A stretch of 64,000 nucleotides of DNA from Cloeon dipterum. Taxonomy: Eukaryota; Arthropoda; Insecta; Ephemeroptera; Baetidae. Of this stretch, positions 1-11,292 are shown piece by piece. The DNA lies in assembly GCF_949628265.1 (NCBI RefSeq), contig NC_088787.1, positions 4,206,501-4,270,500 on the forward strand, written 5' to 3'. The translations under genes and the position numbers were made by a program. Under the pieces are notes generated by a model. That model was not told where the DNA came from and made no database searches. It worked only from the letters and a program-made list of their open reading frames with translations. Each line of letters opens with the position of its first letter. The first letter of the stretch is position 1.

Positions 1-390
1 TGACCTTGATTGGAATTTCTGATCGATGCAAACTATATCCGTGGCTGTTGACATTCACAAGTATTAAAACCATGGAACAAGCAAATGAGGTTAAATTTTG
101 ATTTTTTAAAATAAATGCATCAGTCATTATAAGAAAAGATAGATTTCTACTGCTATACATATTTAGCAAAATATTAAATAACCAACTGTGCATTTAAAAT
201 TACGATCGCCGCTTCCTCGTTTAACGGTTCACGATTTTTTTTCGTTCAAAACCTTTTACAGCCAAATTTTCGATAACTGCAGTCTCTCATCTAGTTCCAG
301 AGTGAAAATTTCTTTAATCCTTTACTGCGCTCTTGATAAAAATTTACTAAATGATCCTTGAAATCGGAAGAGAGTGAAAAGAAAAAGGCA
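1..390 (-). other. 5' flank of a subfamily-1 zinc-finger gene lying left of the window
   Basis: No gene is seen. The first 350 bases match the upstream flank of gene M (about 44,468-44,770) and more loosely those of A and I: the same order of words occurs (CTTGATTGGAA, then CATTCACAA, then TTAAAACCAT). In M this flank begins about 400 bp upstream of the ATG, so a minus-strand subfamily-1 gene probably starts roughly 400 bp to the left of base 1. This is inference from homology only. Confidence 0.5.
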
Positions 391-488
391 ACCCATTCAT
401 TGCATAATTACGTAACTCTATTTGCGTGCCACTTTTGTTGCAGGTTGCATAAGCTGCTCAATCTGAAGGCGGCAAAAGACGAAAGACA
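391..488 (+). repeat. CRE module copy 1 (CRE decayed)
   Basis: The GTGCCACTTTTGTTGC / GGTTGCATAAGCTGCTC / AAGGCGGCAAAAGACGA core is present, but the palindrome has become TTACGTAA-like. It lies about 120 bp beyond the poly(A) signal (AATAAA on the minus strand, 606-611) that serves gene A's tail, pointing towards that gene. Confidence 0.75.
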
Positions 489-784
489 AAATTCAGGACA
501 TAGTTGGACTAAAAATTATATTATTATAGGTGCCGCTACTTATGATTAAATATTCAATTGTTTGTGAAGAAGTAAAAATAACTTAATTCATAGCATTTTA
601 CAAAATTTATTTGATAATCAAATTACAAACATTGCAGAAAGTGCACTTATAGTCATCGAAATTAGACAGTACGGAAAATTACAAATCGTTGCACAAAAAT
701 TTGATTCAACATATTACTTTTAGTTAAAGTTTCAAGCAAAAGAATTTTCTTGATACAACATATAAAATAACACAATATTATCAA

Positions 785-1076
785 TTATGGACTGCTAATG
801 CCATGGACAGTTAATAAATGGGGTTTCAACGAAATATCCCACGTTGAATTTCCACACACCATTCATGATTTCAAATTTTGTTCTGCAAATGTGCATTTCT
901 TTTGTGCAAAGACAGAAATTGTGAAGAAACAAACTTCTTCTGGCACTCACCGCATTCAAATTTGCGTTCAATCAAATTGTGTTTCTCAGCCAAATGGTTT
1001 TTCAATTTTGCAAAATCAGTGAAGCTTTTTTGACAGTGCGCGCAGTGCTTCGAATTAAGTCTCTTGTGAACGTGAT
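785..1076 (-). pseudogene. Tandem partial copy of the last fingers of gene A, frameshifted
   Basis: Reading on the minus strand directly after A's stop, the frame reopens with KIHLNHVHKRLN and encodes fingers 10 (partial), 11 and 12, stopping after HLQNKI. In another frame the expected C-terminus of the family follows and ends VHGISSP with its stop at 785-787. This is therefore a second copy of the family C-terminus joined to A at a short shared word (GGAAAATC), and it carries its own frameshift near 870. Bases 489-784 downstream match the 3' UTRs of C and F. It could act as 3' UTR of A. Confidence 0.8.
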
Positions 1077-3018
1077 TCAAGTGGATTTTCCACACACCTT
1101 ACAAGATTTCAGTTTTTTGCTCAGCAAATGTGTTTTTTTTCTGTGTGAAGCCAAAAAACGTGAACAAACGAACTTCTTCTGGCACTCACCGCATTCGAAT
1201 TTGCGTTCGATCAAATTGTGTTCAACAGCCAAATGGTTTTTCAAGTCTGCAATACGAGTGAAGCTTTTGGAACAGTGAGCGCAGTGCTTCAAATTCAGTT
1301 TCTTGTGAATGTGATTCAGATGGATTTTCAAGAGTTTTTCACTTTTGTAGAACCTTTTGCACGGCTCGCACTTATATCCAAGATTTTTGTACTGCAAACC
1401 GCGCCAGGAATCATTTCTGTGTTTCATTTTCAAGTGGTATTTCAGTTGAAAGGGAAATTTAAATGCCTTCAGGCACTTGTCACATTTCAAAAGAGTTTGT
1501 TTGCACGTTTTCAAATGCAATTTGTACAAACCTGAGCATTCAAATTCATTCTTGCAGCGCCTGCAGTTCATTCCTTTCGAATGGCGACTCATCTCTCTTA
1601 GAATAACATCCGAATTGCAAATTGAGCACACCCAAGACTTGTGATTCTGTGTTACATGTTTTGCTAGATGCTGCTTCGTAGAAAACAATTTGTGGCATTT
1701 GTCGCACTTGATCATTTTTGGCCAATGCAGACGAGAAACGTGAAACGACAAATCCCCTTTCAATTTTGATTTGTACTGGCAATGGTGGCAATTGAAGACT
1801 TTTGCTTTGTCTTCTTCCTTGTGAACAGCATCAAAGTGGACAATCATTTCTGGTTCAGATTTGAAATAACAGAGGCAACCAAAGAAATTGCATTTCACAG
1901 GAAACTCGGCATGGACTCGAAGAATATGCCTTCTGATGACACTTACCATCTGAAAATCTTTCTCGCAAAAACTGCACTTGAAAAATTTCTTTGCTTTGGA
2001 CTTTTCATGCACTTCCTTGGTGCGGCTCTCCTTTTCCTCGATAGTGTCGCAATATGTGGCACATTTACGATTATCACACCTGATGGCATTCTCGTGCATT
2101 TTTCTCATGTGACTCCCAATGTAAGCGACAACTAGTCCACAGTAGAAACATTTCCTCCTGCTCTTTCCACTTTCAGTCTTTGCCTCGCTCTCTCCATTTT
2201 CTTCTGTCTCTCTTTTCGGCAATTCAATCATCTCCAGCTGCACCCAGCACTGCTCTGCTTTCCCTTCTGTAATAATTAATGCAGTCCAATTTACAGGACA
2301 ATATAGGTGGTTATTTAATTAATAACATATAGGAATACATTAAAAATATTTTCACCTAATTTTAAATTTCAAAGGAGGAATTTACTGTCAACAAAGCGAC
2401 TTTTTTTTACCACACTTTTCATGAAATTAAAAATAATGGGTGCTCAGATATTTTTTAAATTAATATGAAAGATATAGATTAAGATAGGTTCTTATAATTC
2501 CTAAGTTGTATTAATCACCTTCTTGATCATAACACTCATGACACTTTTACTAGCTCTCTCCATTAAATAGTTTCAAAAATTAATTTGCAAGCATGTTAAA
2601 TTTTGATAAAGTATGAAAACATGTTCAATTCGAGAGAATAATTAATCGATATTATTGTTTCCTTTTGTTTGTTTACCTAGATATTTCCTCCTCAGCTCCT
2701 TCACCTTGTCGTCCAAATAATCCAGATCCGATGGCCACCAAGCCAAAGACTCGAGCACGGATACATATTTGGCCAGAAACCTTAAAATAAAAAATACGTA
2801 ATTAAATTCGAAAAATAAAATCCCGCCGCTGCTCACTCAGCGTGCCAGATGCAGAAATAGCAAATCAAGTCTCCATCCTCGATTTCCTCTGCAAATTCAT
2901 GGCCGCAAACATTTAGGAGCCAAGTCTGCAGCTTCTCCTTGTCCAATTGGACAGCCTGGACAGCGCCGTCCGCCGTCGGACGCTCGCAAACGCGGCAGAG
3001 CGGCTTCACCAGCGGCAT
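1077..3018 (-). CDS. ZAD-like C2H2 zinc-finger protein, subfamily 1 (gene A), C-terminally truncated
   Basis: Three exons: 3018-2837, 2780-2677 and 2266-1077, giving 491 aa. Exon 1 encodes MPLVKPLCRVC... with Cys 8, 11, 53 and 56, the CxxC/CxxC spacing of ZAD dimerisation domains. Exon 2 adds FLAKYVSVLESLAWWPSD and on. Exon 3 has a linker and then twelve C2H2-type fingers. Predicted role: nuclear DNA-binding transcription regulator (family knowledge; target unknown). The ATG at 3018 is chosen because the GTG further upstream is not a plausible eukaryotic start and all paralogues share this ATG. The ORF stops after CKVCGKST, so finger 13 present in the paralogues is broken, replaced by a duplicated segment. 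Head-to-head with B, 1.7 kb apart. Confidence 0.85.
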
Positions 3019-4717
3019 CACGGAAACTCGAAGTGGCGCGAATGAGATCGACACAGCTGAAGTTAGTCAGGTTCGTCAGGTGGATTACAGGGTAAACGAA
3101 AAGGAGAGGGAATCACCAGAAGAAACTTTAGCAGATCTATCGATTTGAAAGGGAAAAATTTAACATTGAAGCAATTATTTATTAATATTTTATATTTATT
3201 TTCAATCAACAAAAAGTCCACATTTTGATTCTTAAAATTTTACAATTGAGTTAATTTTTTAACTCCTGATCAATCTCCTAAGTAGAAATAGAGCGGCAAG
3301 TTTAAAAAGCAATAATAATTGTACTCTCTCTTCACTCCCTTTGGAACGTCGGCGAACTGAACTATCACCACGGTTAATTTTCTCCCAAGTGGCAGAATCT
3401 CAATTAAATGACCTTGATGGGTTCCATCAGAACTGTAAATCAATGGCTGGAAACATTCGCAATTATTAAAACCACTGAACAAGCAACTGAGGTAAATTAT
3501 CAAAAGAGATGCATCAGTCTTTATAAGAAAAGACTATTCTTCTCGTTCTTCTGGATAGATTCCTACTGCTACATATTTAACAAAATGTTTAACAGACAAC
3601 GGTGCATTTAAAATCACGATTTCTGCTTCCCCGTCTAATGATCGATGCATTATTAATTTTGCAATGTGAAATTAGCAGATAAACGTAAAATAAAATATTG
3701 AATAAATAATTTAATATTTTTAACACAGGAGTTAATGTTTTCTTGCTCGACCCCGAATCGCAATTTCCAGTTCGACACTGGAATTTTATATTTCCCAAAC
3801 GTCGGTAACTGGCAACCAATCGAAGTCGAGCCTTAGTTTAGCTTTTATTTGGTTTTCTGGTTTGGAATGTCATTCATTCATTGCTGGCGGCGCTGTCGGC
3901 CTTCTCCAATCTCCAACCTCCCCCTCCATTCGTAACCACTGACGTCATAATAATGCGTATCACTTTCGTTGCGGGTTGCATAAGTGCACGACCTGTAGGC
4001 GCGGCAAAAGACAACGATTGCTATTTTTGTCGCAGTCGCAATACAATTTTTTTAGTCAGCCTGAATATTGTTTACATGATTATACTCACGCGAACGAAAC
4101 TGAGTTGTATCCCGTGTTCTCCGTAACAAGATGTAGATAAAATTATAGTCTCTTAATTACAGTTTGCTAAATGAGCTTACGTTTATTATTGTTGGAACTT
4201 TGGTTAAATTTTAAAGATGGCGAGAATATCACAGTCAGTCGATTCGTTTTAAATTAAAATCATAAATACAAGTTTACTAGTCAGAAAATAGGTAAAGCTA
4301 ATTTTGACATCAAATGGAAAAGATTGAATTTTAAATATTATATTTTTATTGAAATGTTTTCATTGAGAAGTGCACTGATTCTCTGGGGAATGCATTGCAT
4401 TATTTGTGTGCTCTTGGTTAACACAAATGTTATTTTTATTACATACATCCCAAAAATTGAAGTAAAATATTTTATTACATTGTTTTTATTGGCATTGAGG
4501 TTTTTCATCCGGATTTTACCAGGGTGAAAAATGTTTCCTTGAGTTTGTCAAGATTCATATATTTGCCCAGCACAACTCAAATACACCTTGCATGTTTAAG
4601 ATTTTAGGGAAAAATATTCAACATTCCCCGAAATTAGAATGCGCATTTTTCGATCAGTTTAACATCCCTTCTTTTCTTCTCCTTAAAACTCATTGATTCA
4701 AAGGTTTTCGCTCGGAA
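3019..4717. promoter_or_regulatory. Divergent intergenic region between A and B
   Basis: There is no gene. Near A it holds the subfamily-1 proximal promoter block (3,019-3,115: the AACTGCAGCTG-like word, the CTGACGA repeats and TTTCGTTTACCC read on the minus strand). The middle (3,140-3,640) is nearly identical to 28,800-29,300 upstream of gene I. A CRE module lies at 3,870-4,013, and the stretch 4,150-4,720 matches the flank of J. It is probably a shared divergent promoter (inference). Confidence 0.6.
3870..4013 (+). repeat. CRE module copy 2 (TGACGTCA at 3940-3947)
   Basis: Order: CATTCATTCATTG, GGCGCTGTCGGCCTTCTCC, a C-rich run, TGACGTCA, GTTGCGGGTTGCATAAGTGC, GCGGCAAAAGACAACG. An arthropod Inr-like AGTCAGCC follows at about 4054-4061, roughly 110 bp after the CRE. 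It points towards gene B, whose ATG is about 780 bp further on. Confidence 0.85.
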
Positions 4718-6338
4718 ATGTCGTTCGCAAGGCCACTCTGCGTTTTGTGCGAGCGTCCGATTGCGGACGGCGCTGTCCAGGCTGTCCACGTGGACAACGA
4801 GAATTTGCAGATTTGGTTGTTGAACGTCTCCGGCTATGAATTCGCCGAGGAAATCGAGGACGAAGACCTAATTTGCTACTTTTGCATCTGGCACGCAGAG
4901 TGAGTCTCTTGAAATGTCCTGTTAAATGTTCACTACATGATCTTTTTATAAAAAGGTTTCTGGCCAAACACGGCTTGCATTTCGAGGCTGATTATTGTTT
5001 ACCTCAGGATTTGGATTATTTGGACGACGCGGCAAAAGAGCTGCGGAAATGTTATTTTGGTAGATATATTATTAAAAAGGGATTCGATAAAGAAAATTTA
5101 CATCATTTTTATTGCTTTTGTAGAAGGAAAGGTTGAGCAGAGCTGGGTACAGTTGGAGGAAATTGATGGGTCGGAGAGCGAAGAAGATAAATCTGAAACT
5201 GAGCAAAAGAAGAGCAAATGTTTCTACTGCATGAAGTCATTGAAATCTGGTAATGCCTTGGCTTACCACGTAAGGAATGCGCACAAAAACGCCATCAGGT
5301 GCGTAAATCGAAATTGTGCCACCTTTTTTCACACAATTGAGGAAAAAACAGAGCACGTCAAGAAATTTCATGAACGAAGATATATTCAGTGCTGCTTTTG
5401 TGAGAAAAAATTCTTTTACAATAGTCACTTCCGCACGCATGTTGGTCGTGTTCATTCTGAAATTCCAGTGAAATGCACTTTCCGAGCTTGCCTAATTTAT
5501 TTCAAAACTATTGATGAAATGAAGTCTCACTTCGACTTAAGTCACAAGGAGAAAGACGAGGCCAAAGTCCACGAATGCCATCATTGCGGGTATAGAGCAA
5601 AGAAGAAAAGTGATTTGGAAAAACACATTGCTTCGAGGCATTTGCCTAAGACAATCAAGTGTGAAAAGTGCGACAAATGGTTCTCTTCAATTAAATTGCT
5701 GAAGAGTCACGACCATCAAGATCATTCGTTCAAAATTTGCTCAATTTGCGATGAAAAAGTTACTATGCAAAACTTTCGCCACCACCTAAAAAAGCAGAAA
5801 TGCCGGCGCTGCAAATACACATTTGACTGTTCAGGGCTGTATCAAACGCACTGGGAAACTTGCAAAGAATCTCAGTTTAAGTGTGAAAAATGCGCAAAAA
5901 CGTTCCAAAAACTGTATCAGCTGAAATACCATGTGAGAGGATCTCACAGAAACAACTCCTGGCGTGGATTGCAACACAAGAATCTCGGCTTCAAATGCTG
6001 TCCATGCAAAACATTCTACAAAAGTGCTAAAGCCTTGAAAAAACACCTGAACTACAAACACAGCGCAGCTAATTTGAAGCAATGCGCGCACTGTCCCAAA
6101 AGCTTTTATCTTATCTCAACTTGTTGAATTACCATTTGGCGAAGAAGCACAATTTGATCGAGCGTCAGTTTGAATGTGATTTCTGCAAGAAGAAATTTGT
6201 CTGGAAAGGTCATCTTTCAAGGCATAATAAATTTTCCCATTTGAATCGCGCCCGTGGAAAATGCACACTGTGAGGAAAGGAAATGCTCATCAGTTATATG
6301 GAAAAACACCTTCTTATAATGTCCATGATGCACAATAA
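4718..6338 (+). pseudogene. ZAD-like C2H2 zinc-finger gene, subfamily 2 (gene B), broken
   Basis: Exons at 4718-4899, 4956-5059 and from 5124 match genes D, G and J. Start MSFARPLCVLCERPIADG. Exon 3 carries the acidic linker and the finger array. Three lesions are visible by comparison with D: a net +2 insertion near 6105-6115 inside finger 11 that ends the frame at 6127; a TGA at 6271-6273 where D has a sense codon in the last finger; and a second +2 change near 6312. The rest is well preserved, so decay is recent. The remaining frame could still give a protein of about 430 aa with ten whole fingers. Its 3' flank matches D's. Confidence 0.85.
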
Positions 6339-7109
6339 TCCACTTTCAGTTGCACAGCTTTCAAAAATGTACATGTTGTAATTAAATTCGAAACATATTT
6401 TGTAATTGCTTTGAAATAAAAAGATATGCAAATATATTTACTGTGTTTGGCATGCGTTTTTCATATTCGCAAAAATTGTTGACAAAACATATGCAACCGG
6501 CTCGACACAAGCGCCTTGCAAGTTGCATAACCAGAGAAAAGTTTAAGTGTCTTTCATTTCGGCTAGAACTTCATAATAAAACAAATAAATGGACAAATCA
6601 AAATCCAAAATCGTAAAATCAAATAGTCAAACGTACAACAATGTCAATCTGTTCTTGTATTTTTAAATTGAAAAATTAAACCATAAATGTAATTATATTA
6701 AATTTAGGGAATAAAAATTTCCTAAATTTTATTTACATGGCAGCCTCTTGAACTCTAAAAGCATCACCTTACCGAGAAAATAGCCAGCGAGAGTCAAAAT
6801 TGTTTTTCAAGGTTTCGTTACGCAGTGAGGCATAACGCTTATTAGAAAGTTTAATTGATGAGAGGGGTCCTTTCCGCTGGTCTCGCTGCTTCCGCAGGGT
6901 TTCCTGCTCCGCCTGTGCCCAATCTGCTCTTTCGGTGGACCATTTTGCCCTCGTGACTCGTGACCCCAACGCTTTGTGGTCTAATGAGTATCCTATAGCC
7001 TGACACGCCCAAGAACCAAATCTATCCTATCCTCAAATCGGCGCCGAGATACTAAACAATTCTCAGAGAAAAGGGTTATTTGAACCAATTAAAATCAATG
7101 CTTTAAATT
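6339..7109. repeat. Repeat block, inverted copy at 63.3-64.0 kb
   Basis: No gene. 6,430-6,560 (TGTTTGGCATGC ... CAACCGGCTCGACAC) is shared with D's 3' flank (14,222-14,350) and, reverse-complemented, with 63,890-63,990. 6,745-7,010 (CCAGCGAGAGTCAAA, CTCTTTCGGTGGACCATT, GCCTGACACGCCCA) matches 63,350-63,665 reverse-complemented. The two blocks are mirror images. Confidence 0.75.
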
Positions 7110-7795
7110 AACTGACCTCATTTCAAGCTCTCCACTTTTATCGCTTGAAGGAATTTATGCAGAATGGGATTGAAACGAAAAAATTAAAACATTTTTGGTT
7201 CTTTGAAAGAGATGATTTTTTATTTATATATAAATCGCAGATATTTCTAGCTTCGAGCCAACATTATTGTTACACCATAGCAATCAGCATAGCATTTTTA
7301 GTCCAAAATACAAAATTTAAATATTTTTAAGTTGGTTATTGGTGTCTCAAAGGTTAGTGCACAGATATGATTATCCCTATTTCCAATGGTGTGAATATAA
7401 TATAAAAAAATGCCTTCTCAAACAAGAGCCAGCAATTTATTTTCTGCACATCTCGCGCGTCTTGCGATTTCGGTTTTTCATTGTCAGGTGCGTTCCACAT
7501 ATTCATAGCATGCGAGGAGGACAAGGAAAAACTAGTCCTCATTATTCACTCATCACATCCGAATTTGCGCAGTCTTTCTAGAACGATTCCCTTTTTCTGA
7601 CTGGAAATGTCACTCATTCGTTCATTGGTGGCGCTGTCGGCTTTCTTCCTCCTCCCCCTCCGCCAAGCCATTCGTTGCAGCAGACGTAACTCGAGTCTCC
7701 TGCAACTTTTGTTGCGGGTTGCACAAGCTGCTCGATATATTATGCTGCAAACTGCACCGATTGCTTTTCTCACGAATCTCACGAAGTATATTTTT
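7110..7795 (+). repeat. About 690-bp repeat ending in CRE module copy 3
   Basis: Homologous, in the same order, to 8,420-9,015: GGGATTGAAA, then AAATCGCAGATAT, then CAAACAAGAGCCAG, then a GTCTTGCGATTTCGG-like word, then the module. The module (about 7,605-7,760) keeps GGTGGCGCTGTCGGCTTTC and GTTGCGGGTTGCACAAGCTG, but its CRE has decayed to AGACGTAA. Part of it (7,145-7,510) recurs inverted at 32,290-32,690. Confidence 0.7.
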
Positions 7796-8419
7796 AGTCA
7801 ATCTCCATAAGATTTCTTGAATTTATTATTCAAGCAAGTAATTTAACTCGTAAATTCGATCTCCTATCTCTTCCTGCAAGAAACATTTGTCTCTTTGCCG
7901 ATATTTTGGGCAACGTTTTGATAATATCGGGCTTAGTTTAGGGTTATCCACACAATTCTGTACTTACTCCATTTCTTGATGAAATTAAAAATGGATGCTT
8001 GACTGGATTTTATTAAAACGAGGCTGGTCAACCCAAAGAGAAGTAAAAAGAGCTTTTGGCGGTGCTTTCATTGTGAAAGGTCACAAATTTGAGATCTTAT
8101 TTTGTCCCTGAATCTTTTTTAAAAGTGCGAAAACCATCCAATTATGATTTTAGAGCATTTCGCGTCACTGAATCGAACACTTTTTTGGCATCTCTGGCAC
8201 TGGGCAGCCTGTAATAAATCTCTCAGAAAAGCTAATATATATATCTCTCAAAACCTTGACCCTACAAAAATTAACTCCCTGACTTGGGAGCCAATGTTCG
8301 CGATAGTTCGACTTACATCTAGGGCTATACATGAGTAACCAAAACCTACTCAACATTGAAAATAATTCGACTTATTTTTTAACTGAACGTGGGAAATGTC
8401 TGATTTTCTCTTCTACTCG

Positions 8420-9015
8420 TAGAAATGCCTGAATCTCGTTCCAGCTCTCTACTTCCATTTTGTTTGGAGAAATTTAAGGACAATGGGATTGAAATGAAAT
8501 CAATAATTTTATTTTTGGACATTTAATTTATACTAAAATACAAATCGCAGATATCTCTAACTTTAAGCCACTTCCATGTATAAAATGTATTTACACGAGA
8601 CTTGCAATATCATCAAAGGTTTTTACTCTTAATTCCAATTTTATGCAACCAAACTAGCATATTATTGAGTTGTATTTTTTGGTATCTTGAAAAAACAGTG
8701 CTTAGCTACATGTTTTGTCAATGCCGTGAATATCTAGACAAACAAGAGCCAGTAATTGATTTTCAGCACCCCTCACGCGATTTGCGAATTCGGGCTCTAA
8801 TTTTCAGGTGCTTTCCACGTTTGGTGCATTTGAATCTTTCCAGTTCGCTTCCCTATTTCTCACTGGGAATCTAAATTAGATCAGATTTCCTAATCCGGTC
8901 AGTCTTCCCCCTCCTCCATTCATTGCCTCTGACGTCACTCAAGTCGCGTGCCACTTTTGTTGCGAATTGCTTAAGCTGCTCGATCTGAAGGCGGCAAAAG
9001 ACGAGCGACAAAATC
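8420..9015 (+). repeat. Second copy of the 690-bp repeat with CRE module copy 4 (TGACGTCA at 8930-8937)
   Basis: The module core reads TGACGTCACTCAAGTCGCG, then GTGCCACTTTTGTTGCG, then GCTGCTCGATCTGAAGGCGG. It sits about 190 bp beyond the minus-strand AATAAA (about 9,195) of gene C and points at C's 3' end. The spacer 7,796-8,419 holds nothing I can recognise. Confidence 0.8.
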
Positions 9016-9387
9016 AATGAGACAACTGGAGCTACTTTAATTGGATTAAAAATTTAATTATTAAATATATTAAGATTTATTTGTGAGTATCATTCATTCA
9101 ATTAAGGTTCCGCTGTTTCTACAGGTGTCTCTATTTATTGTTAAATATTCAATTCATTGTGAAGAAATAAAAATAAATTAACTCATAGTATTTTACATTA
9201 TTTATTAGAATATTCAAATTACATAAGTTGCAGAAATTATGCTTAAAGTCGTTGAATTTAAAAGACATGGGAAAAATTACAAAACGTTGCACAAAAATTT
9301 GATTCAACACATTGCTCCTATTTAATTTTTCAGATAAACAGATTTTCTAGATGATATGACAAATAAAAGACCACAAAATAGTATCAA

Positions 9388-11292
9388 TTACGGACTGCTA
9401 ATGCCATGGAATGTAAATAAATGGGTTTTAAAATAGTTTGCACCCATTGATTTTCCACAAACCTTACATGATTTCAGATTTTTCTTCTGCAAATGGGCAT
9501 ATTTTTTGTGTGAAGCCAGAAAATATGATGAAACAAACTTCTTCTGGCACTCACCGCATTCGAATTTGCCTTCAATCAAATTGTGTTTCTCAGCCAAGTG
9601 GTTTTTCAAATGTGCAAAATCATGGAAGCTTTTGGGACAATGCGCGCAGTGCTTCAAATTCAGTCTCTTGTGAATGCGATTCAAGTGGATTTTCAACAGT
9701 TTTTCACTTTTGTAAAACCTTTTGCACGGTTCGCACTTGAATCCAAGTTTTTTGTGTTGTAAACCAAGCCAGCACTTGTTTCTGTGTTTCATTTTTAAAT
9801 GGTATTTCAATTCAGAAGGGTATTGGAAAGTCTTTGGGCATTTTTGACATTTGAAAAGAGTTTGTTTGCAATCTTTCAAATGCGATTGATACAAACCTAA
9901 GCATTCAAATTCATTCTTGCAGCGATTGCACTTCATTCTTTTCAAATGGCGACTCATGTATCTAACAGTAACATCTGAATTGCAAAGTGAGCACACCCGA
10001 AACTTATGATTTTTTCTTACATGATCTGCCAGATGCTGCTTGGTAGAAAACATTTTGTGGCATTTGCCGCATTTGATCGTGTTTGGAAAATGCAAACCAG
10101 AAACATGAAGCAACAATTCCCTTTTAGTTTTAGATTTGAACTCACAATGGTGGCAACAAAAGACTTTTGCTTTGTCTTCTTCCTTGTGAACGGAATCAAA
10201 GTGGGCAATCATTTCACGTTCAGATATGAAATAACAGAGGCAACCAAAGAATTTGCATTTAACGTGATACTCAGCGTGAAGGTGACGAATATGCTTTCTG
10301 AAGTTAAAGGATTTCTGAAATTCTCTTTCGCAAAAACTGCACTTGATCATTTTCTTTGCCTTGGACTTTTCATGCACTTGCATGGTGTGGCTCTCCTTTT
10401 CCTCGACAGTGTGGAAATATGTGACACAATTGCGATAGTCACACCTGATGGCATTCGCGTGCACATGTCTGATGTGGCTTCTAATTTTTGCGACAACTTG
10501 TCCACAGTAGAAACATTTCCTCCCACTTTTTCGACCGTCAGACTTTTCCACGTGCTCTCCATTTTCTTTCGTCTCGCTTTCCGGCAACTCAATCTGCTCC
10601 AGCTGCACCCAGCACTGTTCTGCCTTTCCTTCTGTAATTAATCCAAATCAAATTATGATATTAGCATATAGTTGAATATCTTATTAAATTCATTCTTCAA
10701 TTTTGAAGCTAGGTAAAAATATTCTGAGTGGAATATACATACCATCAACTGCGGCATAACCGTAAATTATGTTTCCACCAGTCATAAAGTTATAAAAAAT
10801 ATTTGTTAATACGCAGATTTTTTTATTTTAATCACATTAATTTACAATTATGTTTTGAATCATGTAATTGTCTATTTTGTTCATCCCAATCCATACCTTT
10901 ACCAATCTCTGCCTATTTAACAGCCATACAAAATTGTCAACATCATTTACCTAAATATTTCCTTCTCAGCTCTTTCGCCACATCGTTCAAATAAACCAAA
11001 TCCGGGCGCCACCAAGCCAAAGCTTCAAACTCGCGAACATCTCTGGATAGGAACCTTGGAATAAAAAATACGTAATTAAAATCGTAAAATATAATCCCGC
11101 TTTAGCCTACTCTGCGTGCCAGATGCAGAAATTGCAAATCAGATCTTCATCCTCGATTTCCTCTGCAAATTCATAGCCGCAGATGTTCAGTAACCAAGTC
11201 TGCAGCTTCTCCTTGTCCAATTGGACAGCCTGGACAGCGCCGTCCGCCGTCGGACGCTCGCAAACGCGGCAGAGCGGCTTCACCAGCGGCAT
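9388..11292 (-). CDS. ZAD-like C2H2 zinc-finger protein, subfamily 1 (gene C), intact
   Basis: Exons 11292-11111, 11054-10951 and 10631-9388 give 509 aa. The ZAD-like Cys quartet is C8, C11, C53, C56. Exon 2 is FLSRDVREFEALAWW... type. Residues 96-134 form a hydrophilic linker. Thirteen finger units run from about residue 135 to the end, which reads HGISSP. Fingers 2 and 4 have the wide CxxxxC spacing; finger 7 shares a Cys with finger 8. The exon 1 donor is GTAGGC rather than the GTGAGT of most paralogues. The 3' UTR runs to a minus-strand AATAAA near 9,195. Head-to-head with D, 1.19 kb apart. Predicted nuclear transcription regulator; targets unknown. Confidence 0.9.

Noticed and set aside
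2833..3054. Upstream non-ATG start giving MSISFAPLRVSVMPLVK in subfamily-1 genes
   Set aside because: The first codon is GTG; the conserved ATG at MPLVKP fits all paralogues.
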